Below are positions 16,801-24,083 of a stretch of 64,000 bases of DNA, piece after piece. The translations under genes were made by a program, and so were the position numbers. The DNA comes from G963662605 sp963662605 (GTDB lineage Bacteria > Bacteroidota > Ignavibacteria > Ignavibacteriales > Ignavibacteriaceae). The DNA is taken from positions 3,410,001 through 3,474,000 of the forward strand of contig OY759785.1 in assembly GCA_963662605.1 (NCBI GenBank). Reading direction: 5' to 3'. Positions within the stretch are counted from its first letter, which is position 1. Each line of letters opens with the position of its first letter. The notes beneath the pieces were generated by a model. It saw only the letters and a program-made list of their open reading frames with translations. It ran no database searches and was not told where the DNA came from.

Positions 16801-19800
16801 TTATATTGAATCCGGCAGCCCCCGTTGATGTCCAAATTAAATTTCCACCGATTGTGGAAACCAATGAAGGACTACCGCTGACAACATAGACGTTTGAATT
16901 GGTTTCATATGTAGCCGTCGGAAATGGTCCGCCGTTAATCCGGTAACTGCTTCCGGTTTTCATGAGCAGACCTCCCGTAGTCACAGGAGCATTCGAAGAT
17001 TTATTATCAATAACGCCGTACACGGTCAACTGCCCCGATGTTAACGTAAGTGTACCGCCGGATGCAAGTATCAATGAATCATTAACGACAGCGCCTGTTG
17101 AATTATTTAACTGCAAATTGTAATAAGATATACCCGGAATAATCTGTGCCGATGTACCGTTAAAGATAAAGGTTCCGGCAACAGGAACTGAGTAAGTAGC
17201 GCTTCCCTTAGTGAAGATGTTCGATACTGATATTGTTCCACTTGGAAGTGAGCGTGTTGCACCGGCATCATTCGTGCTTGCCAGATTGCCGTACGCACCC
17301 GTAGCGAATGTCAGCACAGCACTACCATCATAGTTAATCGTACTGTTTGCATTTATTGAGCCGAGAATAAGATTCGTCGAGTTTTGCACGATGAGCAGCG
17401 TCTTATCGGACAGATCAATCTTTCCGGAAAGATAATACGATGCCGGTATTGTGAAACTTATAGAATCGGTACCATTGCCCAGTATTATTTTTGAATTGGC
17501 GGATATTGTCCAATTCTGAGAATATACAGATGATGTATTAATAAGGTGATACTTTTGATTGTCTTTTGTAAAGTCGGGATGTGTACCGCTGCCATCTGAG
17601 TTTGTACCCCAGCTTGCCGCTGTTGTTATATCTGCACCGGAGGTATTATAATAATCTCCGCCGGTTGTAAATGTAATTACGTTTCCATAACCGGTCAGAT
17701 TGGAATTATTTGTTGCATATGCCCGGATGTAATAGGTCGTGCTGGAAGTAAGCCCGGTGAGTTTACTGGAAATGGATCCGGTATTTACACCCACATCATT
17801 TTTGGAATCACTTATTGTCGGGGTTGCATTAGTCGTACTCCAGCAAAATCCCGAGTAAAGTAGTGGTGCGCCGCCATCGCTACTAATTGCACCACTGACA
17901 GTAACAGTATCATTCCCTATATTCGTTACTGAACCGGATGATACCAACGGTTCGGTAGCTGATGAGGACGTTGTGAAACTTATTTCATCACCATATGTGG
18001 TACCGGCAGCATTTGTGGCATATGATCTTACATAGTAGGTCAAGCCCATGCTAAGTCCTGTAAGTGTACTTGTAAATGCGGAGGTTCCGGTTCCATCAAC
18101 GGTTTTTGGATCGCCGATTGTTGGTGAACCTGCCAGATTCCAGCAAACACCTTTGGCCATGATTACACTATTGCTGTCCGACGCAATCGCCGAGCCGCCG
18201 GAGGTTGCAGAAGTTGCGAATATATTACTTGCGGCTACGGTTGTAGGGGCAGATGGTTTTGATGCAGTTGCCGAATTTCCGGAAAGAGTTACATTTCTGC
18301 TTGTCAGATATTTGCTTGCCGATGTACACCACGAATAAAATCTCACCGTCAGCGTCTGTCCACCCTTAACCGTTACATTCGGTGAGAATGAAGTACTGCC
18401 CTGAACTGTAGCCGATGCTGAGCCTGAGTTAAGTAATGATATCGGCGTAGTTGTGGTTGCCGCGTAACTCGATGGTGTGGCAGATGCATAATACGTTGCC
18501 GTACCTAAAGCTGCGGACGTCGTGAAACCATCTGTTGAATAGTAAGCAGCAAGTTTTCCGTTACCTGAACCGCCGCCGAGAGCATTTAATGTTACCGAAT
18601 TTAGGATAAAATAATAGCCGGGCTGGGGCGTAATTTTATAGTCAACATAAGAATTTGCATTGTACGTGGTGGGCAAATATGATGTCGTTGCCACACGCTG
18701 CCAGCCCGCTACGGTGCCAAATGTAGTATTATACGCGATACCTGCTATATAGGATCCGAGCGTCTGATTAGTTGCCGAAAGACTTCCCGAAACCGATGTA
18801 GCCGCCTGACTGTTCAACAGTGACCATGTCGCGGATGCCGAGGTTAGCCCGGAAGGAACCGGTGTGCCCTGCCCCGAAACCTTCAGACTCTGTAAATTCG
18901 TTCCGTTTATTGAAGCCATAATTGAATCGCTGTAAGTCTTAACGGCCGTAGGTTTAAATCTCGCGTATACCGTTGTTGTGGTAAGAGTTCCGTTTGTGTA
19001 CGCAAGACTTACGGTGGTACCGAAACCGTCGCTGGCAGAAGTTGACACTTCGAAATTCGAAGGTGCGGTCAATACAACATTTCCACTTGCAGGACTTAAA
19101 CTAAAACCGGATACGGAAAATCCAGTCGCACTTGATGTTAGGTTTATTGTTAAGTCGCCAAAGGAAAGCGATGTCGGACTTAGAATAATATTAGTTGAAG
19201 TAGTAAGGTAATCCGTAAGGATGCTCTTGCTTTTCATTTCCTGCACAGCCAATTGAGCAATAAGAGTAGCGCCTAATACATTGGGATGTGTGTTGTCGGT
19301 AGTAATATGCAAAAGCGATCCGTTCGCCGTTCCGTACGCTTCATATAAGGCTTTTGTGCTTACCGTTAAATCAATCAGAGGCACACTTAGAGCGGTCGCC
19401 ACATTGCGTGCAGCCGCCGGATAGTCACCATACGGGGAAACGTTATGCTGTCCCGATGCGGTAATCAATCCATCCGAACCGTAATAAAAACGACAGATAG
19501 GAGTACAGATAACCGGAATGGCTCCCTTTGCGCGGGCTTCATTCACATATGCGGTTAAATATTGGTCGTAGGTAGAACCCGGATCAGTATGAAAATCAGG
19601 ATACAAGGTCGGATCTTTTTCGTCATTGTGAGCAAATTGGATAAAGAGATAGTCCCCTGCCTGTATATGGCTCAGGACATAATCCCATTTTCCTGATTCA
19701 TTATAGAATGACTTCGAACTTCTACCACCGGCTGCCCAATTGACAATAGTTGCGTCCGAATTAAAAAACTGGGATAGCATTTGTCCCCAGCCGCGCTGTG

Positions 19801-19963
19801 GATTGTTATTAGTTGTATCATAATTACACATTGTGGAGTCACCGATAAGATATATGGTCACTCCTGTTTTCGGACGAAAAGCCGTAAAAACAAAAAACAG
19901 CAATATCAGTCCGGAAACAACCCTGAATTTCAATGCGCTTTTTCTTTGGTATCTATCCTTCAT
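13895..19963 (-). CDS. Giant secreted CE12 acetylesterase + CE8 pectin methylesterase with T9SS tail
   Basis: A 2022-aa multidomain enzyme. After a signal or anchor helix (about 14-30) comes an SGNH/GDSL acetylesterase of the rhamnogalacturonan type (about 32-250: GDSTMCNYD, AAGGRSSKSF, HNDEKDP, and the Asp/His pair near TTDNTHPN). Ig-like and FN3-like domains follow (about 260-770), then a long Ser/Thr/Gly-rich repetitive region (about 770-1390), another Ig-like domain, and a CE8 pectin methylesterase (about 1498-1815) with GHQDTYY (about 1636), GSVDFIFG (about 1658) and GRPWND (about 1721), covering both catalytic Asp and the Arg. The C-terminus is a T9SS type A tail (QQNYPNPFNPSTVI). It should remove acetyl and methyl groups from pectin at the cell surface. 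It is transcribed from just beside a LytTR two-component operon. Confidence 0.92.
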   Translation of the reverse strand: MKDRYQRKSALKFRVVSGLILLFFVFTAFRPKTGVTIYLIGDSTMCNYDTTNNNPQRGWGQMLSQFFNSDATIVNWAAGGRSSKSFYNESGKWDYVLSHIQAGDYLFIQFAHNDEKDPTLYPDFHTDPGSTYDQYLTAYVNEARAKGAIPVICTPICRFYYGSDGLITASGQHNVSPYGDYPAAARNVATALSVPLIDLTVSTKALYEAYGTANGSLLHITTDNTHPNVLGATLIAQLAVQEMKSKSILTDYLTTSTNIILSPTSLSFGDLTINLTSSATGFSVSGFSLSPASGNVVLTAPSNFEVSTSASDGFGTTVSLAYTNGTLTTTTVYARFKPTAVKTYSDSIMASINGTNLQSLKVSGQGTPVPSGLTSASATWSLLNSQAATSVSGSLSATNQTLGSYIAGIAYNTTFGTVAGWQRVATTSYLPTTYNANSYVDYKITPQPGYYFILNSVTLNALGGGSGNGKLAAYYSTDGFTTSAALGTATYYASATPSSYAATTTTPISLLNSGSASATVQGSTSFSPNVTVKGGQTLTVRFYSWCTSASKYLTSRNVTLSGNSATASKPSAPTTVAASNIFATSATSGGSAIASDSNSVIMAKGVCWNLAGSPTIGDPKTVDGTGTSAFTSTLTGLSMGLTYYVRSYATNAAGTTYGDEISFTTSSSATEPLVSSGSVTNIGNDTVTVSGAISSDGGAPLLYSGFCWSTTNATPTISDSKNDVGVNTGSISSKLTGLTSSTTYYIRAYATNNSNLTGYGNVITFTTGGDYYNTSGADITTAASWGTNSDGSGTHPDFTKDNQKYHLINTSSVYSQNWTISANSKIILGNGTDSISFTIPASYYLSGKIDLSDKTLLIVQNSTNLILGSINANSTINYDGSAVLTFATGAYGNLASTNDAGATRSLPSGTISVSNIFTKGSATYSVPVAGTFIFNGTSAQIIPGISYYNLQLNNSTGAVVNDSLILASGGTLTLTSGQLTVYGVIDNKSSNAPVTTGGLLMKTGSSYRINGGPFPTATYETNSNVYVVSGSPSLVSTIGGNLIWTSTGAAGFNITPVTIGGNFTMTAGTWAHGNGGVARTVIVQGNMYFSGGTYTIANTSTTNSTIQTLTVNGDLYFSGGSMYVSNNNVSGTNGTLNVGGNLYHTAGILGNGSSVTSNYSGKIVLNGSSAQTISTTGFTNNLNVTINNAAGVVLASDLTIDATLTLTNGVLSLGDHNLIMNAAASFGGTPSSASMIYQNGTGRVKRVYTTTGSFTFPIGDVSGTAEYAPVTLNASADSYTDAYITVTTTRSKHPANASASDYINRYWTVASSGFTNGVYSGTFTYPATDVQGNESVIFGAHYYGSTWENVGVISSHSFTTPNLVTLGDFTCADGTVVPTSPVITVSKSGMAFGRVNRNTTSAEQSFNITGYYLAPADGNVTISAPDNYQISLTSGSGFASSLNLPYTSSSLSATTIYVHFNAPDVSAATAYNGTLTNAGGGATQQNISLTAMSIISNADLGVNMVIAADGTGDYATWQAAVNNIPATHTGTYLVFVRPGFYHEKVTIPATLSNLKFVGEDRDSTILDYNDYVGSSGTAGSPGTNAVQTLQINSSDVTFENLTFQNLVTVERAVAINIGNSVDKVTFRSCNIYGHQDTYYLWGCYRVYHVNCKITGSVDFIFGSGIAVFDTCQIVVNRNGGVLTAASTYSNFKYGLVFRNCSITADSIGFDAVPVTGFYLGRPWNDSPKTVFLQCYEPSTLTGAGWTLMNSDPAAAVNQATLYAEYNCTGPGFKPSSRATISGNSNYGRQLTTVEAQAYSLSNIFAASSKTDSPFANGDWFPAGAADLLPVELNSFNSTIEGRNVRLIWSTATEVNTAKFVVQRSNASANTWKNMGEVQASGNSSSMKSYYFMDNKLSAGRYNYRLQMLDNDGTFTYSPIIEAAVAAPSNFTLQQNYPNPFNPSTVISYSLSADSRVVLELYSVAGEKIAVLINETKAADNYDYKLDMGKLHIPSGVYFYRLISSEISTGKMQVAVKKLVYLR

Positions 19964-19999
19964 AATTTCCTCTCCGATGGAATTAAAAAAACTCTATAC

Positions 20000-20117
20000 A
20001 GATGCGTCTTATGTAAATAATCTATTAGTGTGTACGAAAACATACCTGAATAAATCTTTTTAATTCAGATGTATTCGTCAACACGCAATACAGGTCGTTT
20101 AGATGCGGATAGATGCG
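20000..20117. promoter_or_regulatory. Triplicated AGATGCG motif between esterase gene and LytTR operon
   Basis: AGATGCG occurs at 20000-20006, 20101-20107 and 20111-20117. The last two are spaced exactly 10 bp apart, about one helical turn. They lie in the roughly 200-bp gap upstream of the CE12+CE8 gene and downstream of its likely regulator. They could be regulator-binding direct repeats, but they do not match the classical LytTR site. Confidence 0.35.
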
Positions 20118-20172
20118 TTAATACGGCGGGAAAATCCGGAGAGTTACAGAAAAATAGTTAGCGCTTACTTTT

Positions 20173-20961
20173 TCAATACCCCATCAGCTCCTGAAACCTT
20201 TCCCAGTAATTCCTGCTAAGTTTTAATTTTTCTTTATTCTTAAGACTTAGTTCATAGTCACCACGATCATTCGGACGCAGACTTTCTATCATGTTAATAT
20301 TCACTATGCTTGAGCGGTGAACACGCGCGAATGCCTCGGGATTAAGTTTTGACTCCAGTGAAATAAGTTTTTCGCGGCATAGGTGTTTATGTGCTGCAGT
20401 ATGAATATACACATAGTCACCCGCCGCCTCAATCCATATTATTTCTGTAACGGGGACGAGTAATATCTGTTCCTTATTCCTAATCATAATCCGGTTGAGA
20501 TATTCTGTTTTGGCTTTTACCTGATCTCTATCTTCGATGTAGGATTTTACGAATTTCTCTAAGCTCTTCGCATAAGTAACAATATCACGATTCTGAACTT
20601 CGGTAATTGCAGCCTTAACCGCTTCATTAAACTTCTCCTCAGAGACCGGCTTGAGTAAATATCCAAGCGCGTGACACTCAAACGCCTTGAGCACGTAATT
20701 ATCGAATGCCGTTACAAAAATAACGACCGGAAAAAATTCTTTATCTATTCCGGTTAATACTTCAAAACCATCAACCTCCGGCATTTGAATATCAAGAAAT
20801 ATCAGTTCAGGATGCAACGAATTGATTTGCTCGATTGCCTCTTTTCCCGAAGCACATTTCCCGATAATTTCGATTTCAGGAAACGAACGCAGTCTGATTG
20901 CAATTCCATTCCGCGCAAGTTTTTCGTCATCAATAATTATAGCCCGGATTCTGGTAATCAT
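20173..20961 (-). CDS. LytTR-type response regulator
   Basis: A 262-aa response regulator. The receiver domain (about 1-120) has the acidic pair IIIDDE, the phospho-acceptor Asp in FLDIQMPEVDG, the switch Thr in FVTAF and the Lys in LLKPVS. The LytTR DNA-binding domain is about 155-262 (IMIRNKEQILLVPVTEIIWIEAAGDYVYIHT... ARVHRSSIVNI). I choose the ATG at 20961, one base after the kinase-like gene's stop; an upstream in-frame GTG at 20973 would overlap it. Such regulators bind paired direct repeats upstream of target genes. The adjacent pectin esterase gene is the obvious candidate target, by inference. Confidence 0.93.
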   Translation of the reverse strand: MITRIRAIIIDDEKLARNGIAIRLRSFPEIEIIGKCASGKEAIEQINSLHPELIFLDIQMPEVDGFEVLTGIDKEFFPVVIFVTAFDNYVLKAFECHALGYLLKPVSEEKFNEAVKAAITEVQNRDIVTYAKSLEKFVKSYIEDRDQVKAKTEYLNRIMIRNKEQILLVPVTEIIWIEAAGDYVYIHTAAHKHLCREKLISLESKLNPEAFARVHRSSIVNINMIESLRPNDRGDYELSLKNKEKLKLSRNYWERFQELMGY

Positions 20962-20962
20962 A

Positions 20963-21988
20963 TTATACCCCACTCTGATTTTTGAATTTCAAAGGAAGAC
21001 GCATCTCGATATTCAACCCGCCTTCCCTCTCATATGAAATAACATCACTACGGCTGCCGTAATAATCCAATAAGTATTTTTTTACAAGATTAACCGGTTC
21101 AATATAATCACCTGAAACGTTTCCGGTCATCACCACGGCAAGAAGATCGCCTTCATTCCGGATAGTCAAAGTCAAATCCTGCCGGAAAACATTTTCCGCG
21201 AACGAAAAAATCTGCCTGTTCAACACCAGAGCCTCTCTTAGTTCAGCGGGACACGCAATAGAGCACATATTCTCCGCGTTGGAGCAAAGGGATCTGGTCG
21301 CTATATAACTTTCTATTAATCCGAGTTCTTCATGCAGTTCAACCTCAACATCCTGACTTCCGTACACAGTACCGCGAAGAAAACTACTCAATGAAGACAT
21401 TAACTTATCCGCCTCGCGGAATCTGTCATGCTGAACTGCCGATTGGATTGAGTTAAGTGAATAAAAGAAAAATTCCGGATGCAGCCGGTTCCTCATTTCA
21501 GATAACACGGATCTGGATAATTGCATTTGAGTCTCAGTGATCTGCACCGCCTTATCAAGCAGCATTTTCCTGTACCCGATGGAATAAAAGACAAGAAGGA
21601 ATATAATATAAACGAAATAGTCTACCCACGCGTTTGTAGTTCGAAGTAATGCGCCGGATATGCTAAAATCTGCCGCAATACCCAATAGCCGCTGCTGCAC
21701 ATAACCATACAGCAGTTGATGCAATAACGCGTTGATAAAGAAAACCGGAATGTGCAACACATATATGTACTTTTTCGTTTTCTCGTTCATCTGCAACGGA
21801 ATGATGTAGTATAATAATGCAGAGAGTCCCAAATAATACCAGTTATATATTAAGCCGATTGCGATTGAGCTAATAAAGGATTCTGTGTTTCTCTCTAAGC
21901 GGTAAATGAAGAAATATGATTGGAGGCCGCTCAGCAATCCGACGACGGTCAGCATCCAAAACAGGGGGATAAAATATTTGTTTTTCAC
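20963..21988 (-). CDS. Degenerate LytS/YehU-type sensor kinase paralogue (kinase-dead)
   Basis: A 341-aa membrane protein with about four hydrophobic segments in the first 140 residues and a His_kinase-like region from about 155. It aligns with the neighbouring intact kinase. However, the block that reads LQPHFLFNTLNSI there reads LHPEFFFYSLNSI here, so the phospho-acceptor His is Glu and the paired Asn is Tyr. The ATP-binding N box (QPLIENAVYH) has become QIFSFAENVFRQ, and no DxGxG/GxGL nucleotide motifs remain. It is probably a non-catalytic sensor or dimerisation partner rather than debris: the ORF is intact and overlaps the upstream kinase by 4 nt (ATGA), which indicates translational coupling. 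Confidence 0.85.
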   Translation of the reverse strand: MKNKYFIPLFWMLTVVGLLSGLQSYFFIYRLERNTESFISSIAIGLIYNWYYLGLSALLYYIIPLQMNEKTKKYIYVLHIPVFFINALLHQLLYGYVQQRLLGIAADFSISGALLRTTNAWVDYFVYIIFLLVFYSIGYRKMLLDKAVQITETQMQLSRSVLSEMRNRLHPEFFFYSLNSIQSAVQHDRFREADKLMSSLSSFLRGTVYGSQDVEVELHEELGLIESYIATRSLCSNAENMCSIACPAELREALVLNRQIFSFAENVFRQDLTLTIRNEGDLLAVVMTGNVSGDYIEPVNLVKKYLLDYYGSRSDVISYEREGGLNIEMRLPLKFKNQSGV

Positions 21989-23091
21989 TGCTGTCCCTCC
22001 GATTCATTTCTTGCGGATGGAATACAAATCTCTATCCGCACACCGCCTTTATCCGATACGAGCATTTCGAAGCTATGGTTATTCCCGTAAAGCTGCACCA
22101 ATCGGTTCTTTGTGTTTTTCAGACCGATGCCCCCGCCTTTTTTCGTTGTCGGTAATAAACCCGGCCCGTCGTCTTCAACAACAATGCGGACGATCCTACC
22201 CTCTTTACTTACAGAGACTGCGATGATACCTCCGGAAGTTCTTTTTGCAATCGAATGATAGACGGCATTTTCGATTAAAGGCTGAAGCAGAAATACCGGA
22301 ACTAAGTACCGTTCGGTTCCGGGCTGAATAGATTCCACGTACTGCAGTTTCTCACCGAATCTTACCTTTTCTATTTCGATATAGTCCCGGATGAAAGTCA
22401 ATTCATCTTTGAGAGAATGTTCATTCTTTGAACTTTCTGCTATGGTACGGCTAAGATATTCTCTAAGAAGTACAAGCATCCTTTCAGCTTCAGCTTTGTC
22501 TCTTTCGAGTATTAGTGTCGTAATCGAATTAAGCGTGTTAAATAAAAAGTGCGGCTGCAACTGACTTTTTAAGGCATTCAACTGAGACTCAAGCAGAGTT
22601 TTTTGTAACGAGTTGAATTTACTTTCCTGAATCTTATTTTCCTGCTGATATCGCTCCAAATCCAGGACAACAACAAGACCGATAAATATTGCCATATCAA
22701 GTGACAAACGGGGGTTGCGAATCGTCCTGAGCAGGAAGATGAACTCAAAGTCACGTCCGACATCCTGTATGTAACGGATAAGTGAGCCGAAAAATTGATG
22801 TAGAACAATAATAACGATAATCGAAAGTGAGTATACAAGCCAGTATGAAACAGGTCGTGCGTTTTTTAATTTATCGGATATAAAATAAACAATGGGGAAA
22901 AACAGAAGCCACATCCACCAATACAGCAAATTAAAAACAATTTGATTGCCGAAAGTATACGTCCGTTGAACAATGAAAAAATAATTCTGCAGGCCGAGAA
23001 TCAGACCAACCGAAGTGACAAATACAAAGAGTATTGCATACAAACGGAAAAACTCAGAATGTTTTCGAAGCTTTTCAGAAATTATCTGCAT
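21985..23091 (-). CDS. LytS/YehU-type sensor histidine kinase
   Basis: A 368-aa membrane kinase with about four transmembrane segments (within residues 15-150), a coiled linker, and a His_kinase domain with phospho-acceptor His in QLQPHFLFNTLNSI (about 200). The ATPase domain has the N box LQPLIENAVYHSI (about 270), G1 DDGPGL (about 310) and G2 GGGIGLKNTKNRL (about 325). It should phosphorylate the LytTR response regulator two genes downstream. No sensor domain other than the membrane segments is visible, so the signal is unknown. It is first gene of a three-gene operon with a kinase-dead paralogue and the regulator. Confidence 0.93.
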   Translation of the reverse strand: MQIISEKLRKHSEFFRLYAILFVFVTSVGLILGLQNYFFIVQRTYTFGNQIVFNLLYWWMWLLFFPIVYFISDKLKNARPVSYWLVYSLSIIVIIVLHQFFGSLIRYIQDVGRDFEFIFLLRTIRNPRLSLDMAIFIGLVVVLDLERYQQENKIQESKFNSLQKTLLESQLNALKSQLQPHFLFNTLNSITTLILERDKAEAERMLVLLREYLSRTIAESSKNEHSLKDELTFIRDYIEIEKVRFGEKLQYVESIQPGTERYLVPVFLLQPLIENAVYHSIAKRTSGGIIAVSVSKEGRIVRIVVEDDGPGLLPTTKKGGGIGLKNTKNRLVQLYGNNHSFEMLVSDKGGVRIEICIPSARNESEGQQ

Positions 23092-23566
23092 TGGACTTTT
23101 TCTTTCGACACAAAAAGTTTAGAATATCTTGACTTGTTATTGGGCATAAAAGCATACCGAAACAATGTGCTTGTGTATAAAATACACCAACAACAAAATT
23201 ATGGTGCTCAATATAACAAAAATAATTGCGTAAAATGTAGGGACGCATTTCCGTACTCACAAAAAGCCTTACGATTTGGCAATTTGATTCTACTGTGCGC
23301 TTACAGCGAGAAATAGGTGCGAGTTGCTTTTACAAGACCGGTAACTTAATGAAAGCCGAGGACATGAACGTCACCGCAAAGGCCATGCCTACCGGCGGGC
23401 ATGGTGCCGAGTCGCAGAGGTTTTTGTAGTATGACTCTCTGAGTCGTCCAATGCAGAAAGTCAATCAATTGAGAATGGTCGTCACGCTCACAGAGTCCTA
23501 CGGAGAGTGTCAACCTACAGTCTCAAGTTCACCGCAAATCCTAAGGACAGTGAACTATTGCCAAGA
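23092..23566. other. Gene-free stretch, repeat-like
   Basis: No gene, RNA or promoter could be supported. It contains CACCGCAAAGGCC and CGCAGAGG fragments of the widespread CACCGCAGAG/CTTTGCG-type intergenic repeat (another piece, CTTTGCGATCTTTGCG, lies near 23704), and a mini-palindrome GCATGCCTACCGGCGGGCATG-like sequence near 23383. Confidence 0.45.
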
Positions 23567-23680
23567 GTCATCTCGATACTCCCCGCCGTTTTCTATATGT
23601 GGTTTCCGCCAATGATGGCGGATGTATTAAAGCTCGACTCAATACATCTTATTAGGGCGGGGAACTCGATGACCCACTTT
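23567..23680. repeat. Nested palindromic element P4 (inverted orientation)
   Basis: The left arm GTCATCTCGATACTC and right arm ACTCGATGACCCACTTT enclose inner CCCCGCC/GGCGGGG (23581-23587 and 23656-23662), with a further CCGCC...GGCGG palindrome inside. Same family as 13525, 13738 and 36386. Confidence 0.7.
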
Positions 23681-23734
23681 TTCTTTGTCTCTATAAAATT
23701 TACTTTGCGATCTTTGCGTTCTCCGCGGTAAAAA

Positions 23735-23836
23735 ATCCTTTAAAATGAAAAAACCCGGCGTTAAACCGGGTTTTCGTACCGCTGACTGGGCTCTCCACGG
23801 GATGCTGTGCAGAACCAATGACCTCCGGATCCACAA
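23735..23836 (-). pseudogene. Truncated tandem copy of tRNA-His 3' half plus terminator
   Basis: This unit repeats, at a 101-nt offset, the terminator (AAACCCGG/CCGGGTTT) and the 3' part of tRNA-His up to the anticodon loop. It is interrupted by a 19-nt insertion, TCCACGGGATGCTGTGCAG, in the T arm, and CGG replaces TAG next to the anticodon arm. The 5' half of the tRNA is missing, so it is non-functional. Confidence 0.8.
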
Positions 23837-23847
23837 TCCTTTAAAAT

Positions 23848-23876
23848 GAAAAAACCCGGCGTTAAACCGGGTTTTC
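23848..23876 (-). terminator. Terminator of tRNA-His
   Basis: On the minus strand AAAACCCGG and CCGGGTTTTTT enclose a 7-nt loop directly after the tRNA. A second copy lies at 23747-23775. Confidence 0.85.
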
Positions 23877-23877
23877 G

Positions 23878-23951
23878 TACCGCTGACTGGGCTCGAACCA
23901 ATGACCTCTAGATCCACAATCTAGCGCTCTAACCAGCTGAGCTACAGCGGC
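23878..23951 (-). tRNA. tRNA-His (GTG)
   Basis: A 74-nt cloverleaf on the minus strand. The acceptor pairs GCCGCTG with CAGCGGT, the terminal pair being a G-U wobble. The D arm is GCTCAGCTGGTTAGAGC. The anticodon arm is CTAGA-TTGTGGA-TCTAG with anticodon GTG. The T arm is ATTGG-TTCGAGC-CCAGT. The base at position -1 is not G, so the extra G typical of tRNA-His would have to be added or supplied otherwise. Confidence 0.92.
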
Positions 23952-23963
23952 AAATTTGGACTA

Positions 23964-23994
23964 CAAATATACAAAAGAATTATTTTTTATAAAA
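23964..23994 (-). promoter_or_regulatory. Promoter of tRNA-His
   Basis: On the minus strand a perfect TATATTTG -7 box (23971-23964) lies 12 nt before the tRNA 5' end, with TTTT in place of TTTG about 19 nt further upstream. Confidence 0.5.
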
Positions 23995-24083
23995 ACTTTA
24001 TGGATTATAATTCATAACTTATAGCCTGTAGAAATTAAACTTTGCGGGCGGCATGGCCGTCTAACTTATATTAAGAGAATTGT

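Noticed and set aside
20963..21988. Second kinase gene as a frameshifted pseudogene
   Set aside because: The frame is intact over 341 codons, with start-stop overlap and a retained fold; loss of catalytic residues looks like divergence rather than decay.
23639..23917. 92-aa ORF on the minus strand over tRNA-His
   Set aside because: Overlaps tRNA-His, its broken copy and two terminators; not a protein gene.
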